Positions 45,850 through 57,439 of a DNA stretch of 64,000 bases are shown here, piece by piece (positions within the stretch are counted from its first letter, which is position 1; the number at the start of each line of letters is the position of its first letter). This stretch comes from Erodium maritimum (Eukaryota; Streptophyta; Magnoliopsida; Geraniales; Geraniaceae), in NCBI GenBank assembly GCA_963921825.1, contig OY997592.1, positions 31,227,730 through 31,291,729 on the forward strand. Direction: 5' to 3'. The notes below the pieces were generated by a model. It was not told the origin of the DNA and searched no databases. It saw only the letters and a program-made list of their open reading frames with translations. The position numbers and the translations under genes were made by a program.

Positions 45850-48800
45850 AAGGACTGGGGTACTGCAAAAGTTGAACTTTTAATTGAAACTTATCGAGCC
45901 TTTAATAACATCTCCAATGATGTCGATCAGAATGTCTTCAAACTAATCAATATCTGGACAAGTGCAAATGCAGCTTGGGAGATACTAACAATTGCCTATG
46001 AACGAACCACTAAAGTTAGATATCAGAGGCTGCAATATCTCACCACAAACTTTGAAGCCCTGACCATGAGAGATGAACAAACCATAACTCAGTTTCACGT
46101 TCGACTTAAAGATATTGAAAATGAATCATACTCTTTGGGCAAACCTATCTTAAGTGAAGAACTGATTAGGAAAACATTGAGAGCTGTGAACTCAAGGTTC
46201 AAAATGAAGATAACAATCATTGAAGAAATGTATGATTTGAGAACTCTTCGGTTTGATGAACTTATGGGATCACTGATGACCTTTGAATTATCATTTCAAG
46301 TCACAGAAAACTGAAATAAAGGAGTGGCTCTGAAAAGCACTATCAAAACCTCATTGATCAAACATGCTTAGACTCTGAAGAGGAGATAGAGGAAACCGTG
46401 GCCATTATAGTAAATAAAGTGATGAAGAATTTCAATCGTATGCCAGGACAGTATGTCTGTCAAGATTTCCCCAACATCTCATATCAGAAGGGACAGAAAC
46501 TCAAGAACACATCAAAAGAAGAAAGAAACGATAAGCAAGCTGGAAAAGTAAAATGAGTTTAATGTCATGAATGTGAAGGGTATGACCATATTCAACGACA
46601 ATGTCCAAACTTATGAAGAAATAGAAGAAAGGATTTAAGGAATCTTTGTCTGATAATGATGATGATGAGCAAAGTGATGATGAACAGGTAATCAACCATC
46701 TTGCATTTACTACTCATGTTGCTCATATTGAAACAAATGAGACCATTGATGAAAGCCTCTCTCCAAAGTTATTATCAGTTGAAGCTATTAATAATGCTTA
46801 TGATCATTTGTTCACCAAATGGGTGGGAGAACCAAAAATCCTGAATACATAGAGCAATCAGATACATACTCTAACTGAAGAAAAGGATAGGTTTCTTGAA
46901 ACGTTGTTTTCCTCAAACAAGTGAGCAGACTCAATGGGGAGGTTGATCGAATTACCAAGTTTGTCAAGATGATGAATTCAAGCACGGATTCGCCCGGCAC
47001 TCTTCTGGCTATGGGAAAATCAGCTAAAAACATGAATGGACTTAGGTATACTACTAAAGCCTCAACCTCTCAAATTGCTTTTGTTTCTCAGAAAGATCTC
47101 TATCAGTCCCTATCTACTGGAAAACAGAAAATTGATCAGAGTTCATCAACCACCGAGGTACGCAAAGTTCAACAACATCATACTTGGCACCTTGTACAAC
47201 ATATTGTACGTCATCTTGTATAACATTCTGTATGACATCCTGTAAGACATTTAGGTGATTAGCAGTATCAACACAATTCAAATACTCAAGCTGGATCATT
47301 ACATGAAGATGTACTCAAGAGAACACGATGGGAATGTACTTTTTATGGTAATAAGGGCCATATAAGACCACACTATTACCAACTATGTGGAACATCTCGT
47401 GTTCAACAGAGGAGTCTTGGTCAGCCTCAGACCATTGTGAATCAGGAATGGAAAGTCAAGGGTAATCATTCTCATGCTAATCAAAATCAGGAATGGAGAG
47501 TTAGAGGTGAAAATTATCGTGCTAACATTTCCTATACTACCCTCACTGCTTCCACCGAACAAGTTTGATACTTTGGCAATGGATCTTCACGACACATGAC
47601 TGGTAATCATGAATATCTGACAAATGACCGACCATGTCTTGTTGGACATATTATCTTTGGTGATAGGGTCAAAGCTAGAGTCATTGGAAAGGGTCAACTG
47701 ATATTTCCTACAATCAACTATTTCACTACCAACTTGTTCTAAGTCAAATTTGTGACTTACAACTATTTGTAGAATTTACCAATGAAAAGTATGATGTTTT
47801 GGATATGCAATTGACCACTCTCATGGCTGGCATCCGCTCGAAAGAAAATTGTTATATTTGGTGTCCAAGTGGAACTATAGTTTCTACATGTTTTTCTACA
47901 TCGACATGTCTATTGACAAAAGGAGATGATGTTGAGATGTGGCACCAAAAGCTCGATTGTATTAAATTGAGGAGCTTGCAAAGGATCAATTTAGAAAAAA
48001 GGCCCTTGTAGGGGTACATGACCTCATGATACGTGAAGGGAAATCGATGGTGATTTTCAAATTGGCAAATAGGCTAAGATGTCACACAAGAAGGTCTGAC
48101 ATCTTACAACTCCTAGAGTTCTGGAGCCACTTCACACTGATATCATGTGTCTCATGCAAGTAGAGAGGCTGGGTGGAAAAGAATATGAGAACTACAATAG
48201 TGTTGAGTACTATGATCATGAAGGAATCTCACATAAATTTTCTACATCTATCACTCCTCAACAATATTAAAATGTGGAGAGGAAGAATTCCATTCTACTA
48301 GAGATGAAATGAGAAGCACGGCATGCCAAAGACATCTTCATATGCTTTTGGGTAGAAGCTCTAGACACCACTCTTTATGGAGGGGGAGAAAGCCTAATGA
48401 TAGGTATGTACATATCTTTGGTACTTGTAAGAGATATTCCAAAAATAGTCAAACATTTCATGTGGACTCCAAACGTACTCGATAAATAATGGGATACATT
48501 ATTAGAGTGGTCAATGATGAAGAGGAAGAAATATTGGATTCAGACAAAGATGTCACGTGCAATAATGTCACTCAGAATGTCCATTCAGATGCCACTCAAG
48601 ATGTTCATCTAAAAGTTTAAGCTAACAGTGTTAACATCATTAGAGCCAAGTGGACTTACATAAATAAGACGAACGAGCATGGTAAAGTCATCATAAGCAA
48701 AGCTCGTTTTGTAGCTCAAGATTATACACAGGTAGAAGGAACAATCTTAAAGAAACTTTTGCTTATGTGACCAGACTTGAAGCAATCAGATTACTTCCAA

Positions 48801-51290
48801 AAATTGAATGTCATTTGTACTTCAAACCGTATCGAATGGTTGTCAAGGGTGTAGTCCTAATGACTATCTGAATGATGATGTTTGTGTAGGCCAATCAAAA
48901 GGGTGTATTGATCCACACATGCCTCAAAATGTCTATAAAATTCATAAGGCCCTATATGCATTCATTTAAGATACTCAAGCCTAGTATGAAAGGTTATCTC
49001 AGCACCTTGAAAAAAATAGCTATGCTCGAGGGGGAGTTGACAAAACTGTATTTACAAAGAAGGAAGGGATCAACTTCATGATCGCCCAAATATATGTCGA
49101 TGACATTAGGCTTGGAGGAATGTTAGACAAGATTGTTGGATGTAAATGGAAAAATCTGATGGATTTATTAAATTAAATTACTTGATTTATTTTTTATTTT
49201 CTAAGTCATGAATGAGGCTATAAAACCATAATTGAATTGACGATCAATTCTAATTATGTAAATGAATTGGGGGCTGAAATCGTGGGATTTGTCTCCCCAC
49301 GCATTTCCCTTTTTTCCCTTCTCAAGAGCCTATTTATACCTCTTTCCAAGACTTGAAAAAAAGATCAAAAACACATTAGATTTTCATCTCTCAAATAGTT
49401 TTACTCTCATTCTCGATTTGGTGACGGATCAACCGGCTTTGAGTTCGCTGACGTTAGTCGTTTTATCCTGGGAGACCGCTGCCATTACAGAACAATCAAG
49501 TCTTAAGGACACAGGATTACCTGGACTCGACTAAACCCCTTTCCGATTCTTCTATTTTCTATAAATCGTTTCGTATTGTTCTCCGATTTCTATAATAATT
49601 TGTATCTGATTTTTGTTATTATACTAACCACCTAACAAAGATGTTCCAACATTTTGTAAGACATCTGCAAACCAAGTTTGGAAGGAGCATGACAAGAGAA
49701 TCGGTTGATCAAAGCCATTATAGGAAGCGTGATTTATCTTGTTGTAGTCATTCAGAATTCTTCTACCTTGTGGGAGTATGTGTTAGACCTCAAACAAGTC
49801 CAAATACCCGCCATCTTACTCAGGTCAAATGAGTCATCAGGTATGCAACAAGTACAAATAATCTTGGTATCTTGTATATTTTTGACACCTCATATACACT
49901 GATTGATTATTATGATGCTGATTGGGCTAGAATGACCATTTATAGAAGAAGCACCTCTAAAGAATGCTTCTATCTTGGCAACAACCTAATTTATTGGTTT
50001 AGTAAGAAGAAAACCTGCATAGCATAAATGAAGACCTAAATGAAGAAATCTATATGGATGTTGAAAAAACTTTCCTTAATTGAGAACTAAATGAATAAAT
50101 CTATATGGTACAACCTAAAGTCTACGTATCTCTAAGACAGAAAAAGAAAGTTGCAAGCTAGTAAAGTCCTTATATGAACTGGAGCTAGCACCTACGCAAT
50201 GGACCAAATATTTGATGATGTCATGCTAGCTAATGACTACAATATAACCAAGTGTGACAAATGCAAAGATGTTAAGACCACAAATGAGCGATATATGATC
50301 TTATGTCTGTAAGAGGATGACATGATGATAAGATGGTAAAGAGTACCACAATCTTGTTAAACTTTAAGTTTGACATAAAAGATATGGTACTCAGTGATAT
50401 GATTTTGGGCATCCAAATCAGACGTTCATCTGGTATCATGTTAACCCAATCACACCACATAGACAAATTACTAAGTAAGTTCAATAAGAAGAATACTGGT
50501 AATGCCAAAACTCCAATAGACATTGGTAAACACTTTTCTAAAAATAAAGGTGAAAGCATTGACCAAATAAATATTCATGAATTATAGGCAATCTGATATA
50601 TCTCATGAATTTTACTCAACCTAACACTGCGTTCACGGTAAGTACATTGAGAAAATTCACGAGTAATCCAGAGAAAGACCACTGGAAAATGATCGCAAGA
50701 GTACTTAGATACTTACGATACATTTGTGACTATGGACTGCACTATACAAGAGAACATGTTGTCCTTGAAGGATACTCTGATGCTAGTTGGATATTTGATA
50801 TCAAAGATTCAAAAGGCATGGGTGGATATGTCATTACTCTAGCATGATCAGTAGTGTCGTGGAAATCCTCAAGACAAACGATCATAACCAGATCCACCAC
50901 GAAATCCGATTTTATGGCCTTAGATAAAACACGTGAACAAGTTGAGTGGCTAGGAAACTTCTTGGAGGCATGTGTCCAAGGTATGTACGCATTGTGATCA
51001 TCAATCATCAATTAATAAGGCACAAAATTTTATGTACAATGGTAAGGGTCGGCACAACACCATTAGACAACTGATCTGAATTGGAGATATCGCTATTGAT
51101 TTTGTAAGATGAAAGCATAATATTTCAGATACGATAAAGATCTAGTTGAAAAGGAATCCAAAGGAATGGGTCTAAACCCGTTAAACAATTAAGGCGTTAT
51201 GTGAAGGAAAAACCCAACCTACCTGACTGGATATCCTAAAATCTAGGTTTAACGGGACAACCTAGTTGCATAAACCTTGTGAGGTCACTG
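45850..51290 (+). mobile_element. Heavily decayed Ty1/Copia remnant(s), no LTRs found
   Basis: Fossil pol on the plus strand. Visible parts are a UBN2-type gag (about 45860-46320), a CCHC-like knuckle near 46560, an acidic gag tail, protease (near 47560-47700), the pre-integrase zinc region (47935-48000), integrase remnants (48050-48350), RT (48600-49130, with YVDD-like YVDDI), and RNase H (49860-50030). After 50030 a second RT and RNase H stretch starts over (50050-51230), so at least two Copia copies are joined. The gag type is reminiscent of the SIRE lineage, with low certainty. It is very old, with dozens of breaks. A solo LTR of another family lies inside. Confidence 0.7.
49134..49637 (+). 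mobile_element. Solo LTR, 504 bp, with perfect 5-bp target duplication
   Basis: It starts TGTTGGATGTAAATGG and ends ACCACCTAACA. AAGAT flanks both sides exactly (49129-49133, 49638-49642). It interrupts the RT of the old Copia. It contains TATAAAA and a CTATTTATACC motif. No internal sequence remains, which is the expected product of LTR-LTR recombination. The family has no other copy in the window. Confidence 0.85.
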
Positions 51291-51693
51291 TAGGGGGTCA
51301 ACTCCATGTCCATTCCTATGATAATAACGATGATTTAAAACATGTTAGGTTAAGCTATGATTTTAATGATTCTTTGTGCTTCAAGAGTATTGAGCAAAAG
51401 AAATCACTTATGTGAGAGTGAAGTGGGGTCGCTTCAATGGAAACTATAGAGGCTTAGTTGTCTTAAACTCTTGTAGAACCAAGAGATATTCATGACCCTA
51501 ACAACCATAACTATGAGAACTAAAAAATGTGTTTGTTTGTGTCTGTATGGGGTATATCATCATTTACATCAAAAGACAGAATAGTTCAAGAACATCGCGT
51601 CTACTAATCAGTTAGTAATGTAAATATATTATCATAAGGGAAGGTTAGAGGGATTTCCTACCTATCCTATGCTGATACCAACTATGAAAAGAC
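51291..51693. other. Unassigned spacer after the Copia remnant
   Basis: AT-rich, possibly the 3' untranslated part of the decayed Copia. No PPT or LTR is recognised. Confidence 0.35.
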
Positions 51694-53365
51694 TGTTAGT
51701 CTTAGTGTCCGTAATTCAATCTTAAATGTCCACATACATATATCATTGTTACCAACCAAATTAAAGCGGCTTTATATTACTTATGTGTTAAAGTAATATA
51801 TCGATGCACACAATGCGAATAAAACCATAGATCGAGATAGATCACACTCGATGGGTCCCTAGTCAACAAAGCTTCACTAGAAGTGACTAGTATGAAAGAT
51901 GACTCTTTATGGCTTACGTTCTGTTAGTCATTGTAATGGGATTTCGGAGTCTGATTATAGATATCATGTGGGACATGATATTTGACGACCCGCCCTGAAT
52001 ATGTGCCATAGATTAAGTCATGAACATATTCAGTGTCCTAGCTTGTCATGTATCCTTATACGAAAGAGTCTTTTTGATCGCTATGTAGTAAACAACTAAG
52101 TTTGACCTGAGCCTAACGTTGTCCGTAACAGGGCTTCCATAATGGCCAAGATTGGCTTGGGGACGGGCTACATGATTGACACGAAAGACGGCTAAGGGAT
52201 TTATCCATCATACTGAGGTATGGGAAAGATATCGGTTCTCAGCCGCTTGATCGAGAGTGACTGAAAGAATAGCATGGTCATGCACATGATACTGGGTATC
52301 ATATATTCATTCATCTCACATATCAAGGAACGGTGATTGAGAATAATAAGGATGAATTATATATGCCTTATCTCAATCAGGATATCAAAGATAAAAGGAT
52401 AGTGACATAGACGACGGAAAGGTTAGAATCGATAAAGTTGATTCGTTATGTAGCGACAGGCAATACTAAAGTCTCGTTAGTTGCCACTTATATAGGATCA
52501 AGTAAAATGAGATTTTACGTTGACCTATTGACATGCATAAATCTAAGGGTCACACCGGAGGGTGAAACTCATTGACACATTTATGGAGAATGGCCAAAAG
52601 GGAGTTGTCTCGGGATATGACCACAATTGGGTTTTGGGTCATGTGCCCGTAAGTGAATAGGACTTTACGGATCGAGACAAGGCTTGGAGTCTTTGGATTG
52701 ATCGCGTCGGATAATGTTGGACATTTTCGGTATGGAAGGCTTGGAGGCGATGAGCTAATCACGGGACCTCGTTGGAAATGGCCACGAGCCATGTTCCAAG
52801 AGGCTCATGAAAGGCCCATGTAATCAAGGCTCATGGAACTAATTAATCAAGTCTTGATTAATTAGTATTAAGTAAGCATGACAAGGATTAAGGTGTTGGT
52901 GATTCACCACCTAACCCCATCTTGTCTAGCCATACTTTGTCCTATTTACACCTTACTTGTCACCATTCTTGTCCCATGCCTTTAGTTGGACAAATATGGG
53001 GTTTATTATGTTTCAGTCATCTTTTTTAAACATAATAAACACAAGACAAGAATAGGAAACACAACTTCTCCCTCCTCTCCCTTGCAATTTCGGCCAAGGC
53101 AAGCTCCCACCTCCATTTTTGTGTTCTTGAGTCCTCAAAGAGAAGAACTACGTGGCTTTCATTCCCATGTGGATACGTAGGCGTCTTGGAGCCTCAAGCC
53201 AATCATTCATTACCCGGTGTTCTTGTTTTGGTAAGAAATAGTGCTGAATTTTTCTCTTGTGAATTCATTCTTTGTTAGTTGTTTCATGGTTTTAATCGTC
53301 TCTTGGTTTTCATTGATTTTCCGTTGCGAGTTGGTTCATCTCCAACCTTACCTCGAGACCCAAAA
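51694..53365 (+). mobile_element. Solo LTR of the Angela-like Copia family
   Basis: 1672 bp, related to 19243-20930 along its full length but with many substitutions and small indels. AAGAC before it (51689-51693) and AAGCC after it (53366-53370) are probably the worn 5-bp target duplication. No PBS or PPT adjoins, so it is a solo LTR. It is older than the 19-27 kb copy. Confidence 0.8.
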
Positions 53366-53370
53366 AAGCC

Positions 53371-54246
53371 ACCATCTTATCGCCTTCATCTCACATTAAT
53401 TTCTATTCATATGGGGGATTAATGGACAAAAGTAAGTTTCGAATAAGTGAGAATGGTCAACTTGACACTCAATTATCTATCGGATCGGTTCATCTTAGAA
53501 CTGTGGAAAGATTAGTTTTGTGTTCTAGGAAGTGAGACATTTCCAACGATATATCATGAGGTCTAAACGGACAAGAAGTGAATCAGAAATTAAAAATCAA
53601 AGAAAACCCATTGAACTTGACTGTTGAGAAAAATGAAAATGAAAAATGCATTATTTTTATGAACTCCCACGTGGAATTACAAAGCTTTCCTTAGGTTTAT
53701 ACGGAATGACTTTCCTAGCATATTTGAATTCCTTGGATGTTCTAAAACTTATATTATTTCCGAAATAAATATTATTTTGAAATTAACATTATTTCTGAAA
53801 TTATATTTCTAGAATATGATATTTCTGAAATTTTTGTTTCCAATATATCACTCTCAACTTTCTCCCATTTTCCCTATCTAAGCCATGCTCTAGTCATTAT
53901 TTGTGGACGCAAAAATACCAAGAAAAATTCATTTCCTTCTCCAGATTAGAGCTATCGTTTTATTCTTATTTGGTGTCACTTCTCATACAAAGTCTAGGAA
54001 ACTTACTCAAACAGAGCAATAAAAAGTCTTAAGAAAATCGGTTCGCGGTGCTCGACAAACCAGTTCCCTCTCTGATCATTCTGTGAGGTTATTTGATCTA
54101 CTATACACTATATTTTCGATTTTTTACTTTATGTAATTCGATTTTCATTAATAATTATTTCTTTAGTTTTATCTGTTCTCTATTGTTTATGTGACTAATA
54201 TGTCTAACATCCATAATTACATTTTACAAATAAACCTATTTATATA
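53371..54246. other. AT-rich unassigned DNA
   Basis: It has repeated ATTATTTCTGAAATT-like motifs at 53750-53850. No gene or element boundary is supported. Confidence 0.35.
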
Positions 54247-54800
54247 TTTTTTTGGTTAGCTCGGATTTTTATTAGAAGGAAAGTTTTTCAAGGTTGAAAA
54301 AACAGAAACAACGATTAAAGGCAAAACCTTTTAAACCAAGGAGAGTAGTCCCCAAAAAGGAAAAAAAACCAACAAAAAACACATCAAAAAGAAATTAAAA
54401 AAAAATAATTGTTATTCTCCTTGACTCCCGAGAGGGCGCCCGTAAAAGACCTAAGCGCTGCTTGATTCCACATGTCCACCGTCGAAGGGACAAGTTGAGC
54501 TACCCTTTCTCGACTCATGGCTTGCGTTGTAGGCTTTATGTAGCTGACAGTTGAACCTGAATGTTTGGTAGTAACATGACCCCTAAAAGCCATAGATTTA
54601 TTCAGGGCATTTTTTCATGGACTACCTTGATCCCCTACAACCGAGGTCGTGACCTTCGAAACTCCAAAATATACCAACCCCACAACCTAAGGTCTAACAA
54701 ACATAGCTTCTAGACCTAAAGGTGGAGGTCCAAGGCCCTGGCCCACTAGAACCACTACTAAACCTCCACCTTGGGCCTCCGAAAAACGGGCTTCATTGCT
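54247..54800 (-). mobile_element. Possible LINE-type retroposon 3' end
   Basis: A T-run (54247-54253) followed by GGTTAGCTCGG resembles the minus-strand LINE tails at 33396 and 40773. The minus strand has a 69-codon open stretch (54593-54384) with no recognised domain. The right boundary and target duplication were not found. Confidence 0.35.
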
Positions 54801-56242
54801 TTAGCCCATAATAGTACCTTGATTGGGCTTAGGCTCCACCATCACCCCCTGTATGCGTGGATCCGAGCTAAACTTCTCACATGCCAATTGAAAATCCGTG
54901 CATTACCCTCATCTCTAAGAGAACTAGAGCCAACACCCGATGACTTTCAACCCCGTGAAGATCTGCAGAAGCAAGATCGCAACAAACTTCACTCATATCT
55001 ATCACATCTGAATCCTTACGTGACAAAGCTTCCTTCTTTGAGAGAGAGAGAGATTGAGCTGAACAATTTCAAACAATACAAGGAGATTCAAATATCATTG
55101 ATATATGGAGAACGAATTTTTTTCACATTTGATTCAAAACCTTCATAAACATTAAAAGAATGATCATCTCTCACGTTTGTAAAAGTCGCCTAAAATTAGA
55201 TGAAGAGCACACCCTTTTCCCTTGTCTCTTGAGAAAGAGATCTCAATGCTTAAAAGTGAAGCCCTTTCGCATGCAACATAGGGAGTGCAAAAAACAAGAT
55301 CTAATGATCTAACAAGCTTGTACTTGCATATGTCAATACATTTTGGGCGGCACAAATGGTACTTCGAATTCGGGTCCATGAACTTGTTAAGCTTCATTAT
55401 CAGAGGCTCTTTCTATGACTCGTCAGTTTATCCTCTTCCCTTTCTCTCTATTTTTTATATTATAATTTGTTATGCCCATTTTATAGAATACCGATTTTCC
55501 CCATATTCTCTGGTAGATGGTCTTTGGGTGATGCTTTTATGGAGATGTATCTGTATGGGTTTGTTTTGGTGTGTTCATCGGCTTTTGGTTGTAATTCATG
55601 CCTGGTTCTATAGTTATTTTACGTTCGTTGAGCAGCAAGTTTCCTTCATCCTTGTTCTATGCTGCAGAAGGCTTCTTGGTTTTGGGGAGATTCTAGACAG
55701 GGTCAACCTCATCTCTATGGTAGCTGATCTTTTGGTGATCTTTTTTGGACCTAGGTTTGTGATGGTTTGATATGGTCTGGCCATTACTATTTTGGAGGAG
55801 TTACATGTTAGGTTTTGTATATATCTTTGGTGTCGTGCGCTGCAAGTTTTCTCCCTCATGCTTCTATGTTGCAGAAGGTTTTAAGATGTTGGGGGGGGGG
55901 GGTGATGGCTGGGTTTTAGGGTGGATTTATATTCTTTTGTGTTGTGGAGAGTTCTTTTGTGCTAAGCTTTTCTGAGGCTTTTGTCTTAATGAAATTCTAA
56001 GGTTGATCCTCTTCTCTGGGTTAGGTCTCTGGGTTAGGTATCTCTTTGCTCTCTTCAGGGTTCCTTTTACTTGGGCTCAAGAAGGCTATTGGAGCGTTGT
56101 TTCCTTGGTTGTGTGGGGGTTCCTTTTGTTGGTGTGTGGGTAGTCTTATCTTAGCTTTATGAGTGTTGCTCTTTGATCGGTTGGGACTCTAGTTTCATAT
56201 GAGTGCAAGTGATTCGGCATTGTTGTTTTGATGATTGAGTTT
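54801..56242 (+). mobile_element. LINE-like 3' region, left part (interrupted)
   Basis: G/T-rich plus-strand DNA with imperfectly repeated CTATG-TGCAGAAGG segments (near 55660 and 55865) and a 12-bp G-run (55891-55902). This resembles plant LINE 3' UTRs, and the matching end with CTTGATAAAAAAAA lies at 62870-62882 beyond an insertion. No ORF2 motif is seen, so the class is inferred from composition and tail only. An open stretch at 54771-55148 has no known domain. Confidence 0.4.
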
Positions 56243-57100
56243 TTTTATAAGCAAAGCATTATATAAATCTCTCCCTTTTCAAAGTCAGAAAAGAGAGGGG
56301 AACAAACCGGAATACATGAAGGTGGTCTAGTTAGAGATCTGAATATGATATCAACAACAGACTCGAGCGCTGGCATGACAGCACAGCCTCATGACTATCC
56401 CAAAATGGGAGAACAATGTCCTGAAAACCTAATATGAAAATCGTATAAGCACAAGACAAAACGGCTAAAAAAAGAGTCTCAAACCCAAATATTGCCACCA
56501 TGAAGCACAAGAAAAAAAGGTCTAAAACACGGATATGCCAACCATAAAGCTCAAAAAAGCTAGCCGTCTTCCAAAGTATACACGAAAGACCTTACCCGAG
56601 CTTGAGGAAAATATTGTATCTCATCGGCACCCAAACTCAACGAGTTAAAAGGTACCGACACGCCGACGACCAACATCGCAGAACGGCAGAGATAAGTCAG
56701 TGAAAAATCACCGAAACTCAAAACCCAAAAGAAGAAGGACTTCTCGATTCCAAGGCCTAAAGACCCAGTACAACCCGTCATAGGCCAATACCTAAAGAAT
56801 GAAAGGCCTCGCAACAAGGGAATGAGTACAAAGGAGATCGAAACGAGCCTAAATCTAGGGATGAGTAGATTTCCTACAAGCTACAGATAAAGCCTAAGGA
56901 GAGACAAGAACCATACCATCCGCGACGATGAGCGACGAGACCAGAAGCACAATGAATCCGAACTCGGAAACGCCTCCCACGGTGAATCTGAACTAAGACA
57001 CCCGATAGCCACCACGATCAGGTCTGGAAAACAACAAAAGAACACGCTGGGGCAGGCCTTCACGTTGGACCAGGCCCAAGCGCTGACCTAACAGGACCAA

Positions 57101-57439
57101 TGTTGGGGTATAACAACGTGGAACAATATTCAAGCAAGAAGAAACCAAGGGAAAATAAGCAATCACACAAGAACACAAGGATTTACGTGGTTCGACAATT
57201 TTCCTATGTCCACGGTCTCACTACTCTCTTCTTATTGCTCTCACAATGAATGAATGATTTGGGTTTACAAGTACATGGTATTTATGTGAGAAGACAATGG
57301 GTAAAATAAGGTAGGAATTAGGTTTCCTAATCCTAATAGGAAATCTTCTCTAATTGCCTACTCAAGTCTCTTACCTAAATCTATTAGGAAGACTAGACCT
57401 TTCCTAAATAAAATAGGATGTCTCCACACAACCCTAACA
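57101..57439 (-). repeat. 3' LTR of the Tork-type Copia
   Basis: 339 bp, TGTTGGGG...CCCTAACA. The adjoining ATCTCCCACTT (57440-57450) is the PPT AAGTGGGAGA on the minus strand. Confidence 0.95.

Noticed and set aside
54771-55148. 125-codon open frame as a gene
   Set aside because: No domain is recognised, and it lies in LINE-like 3' DNA.
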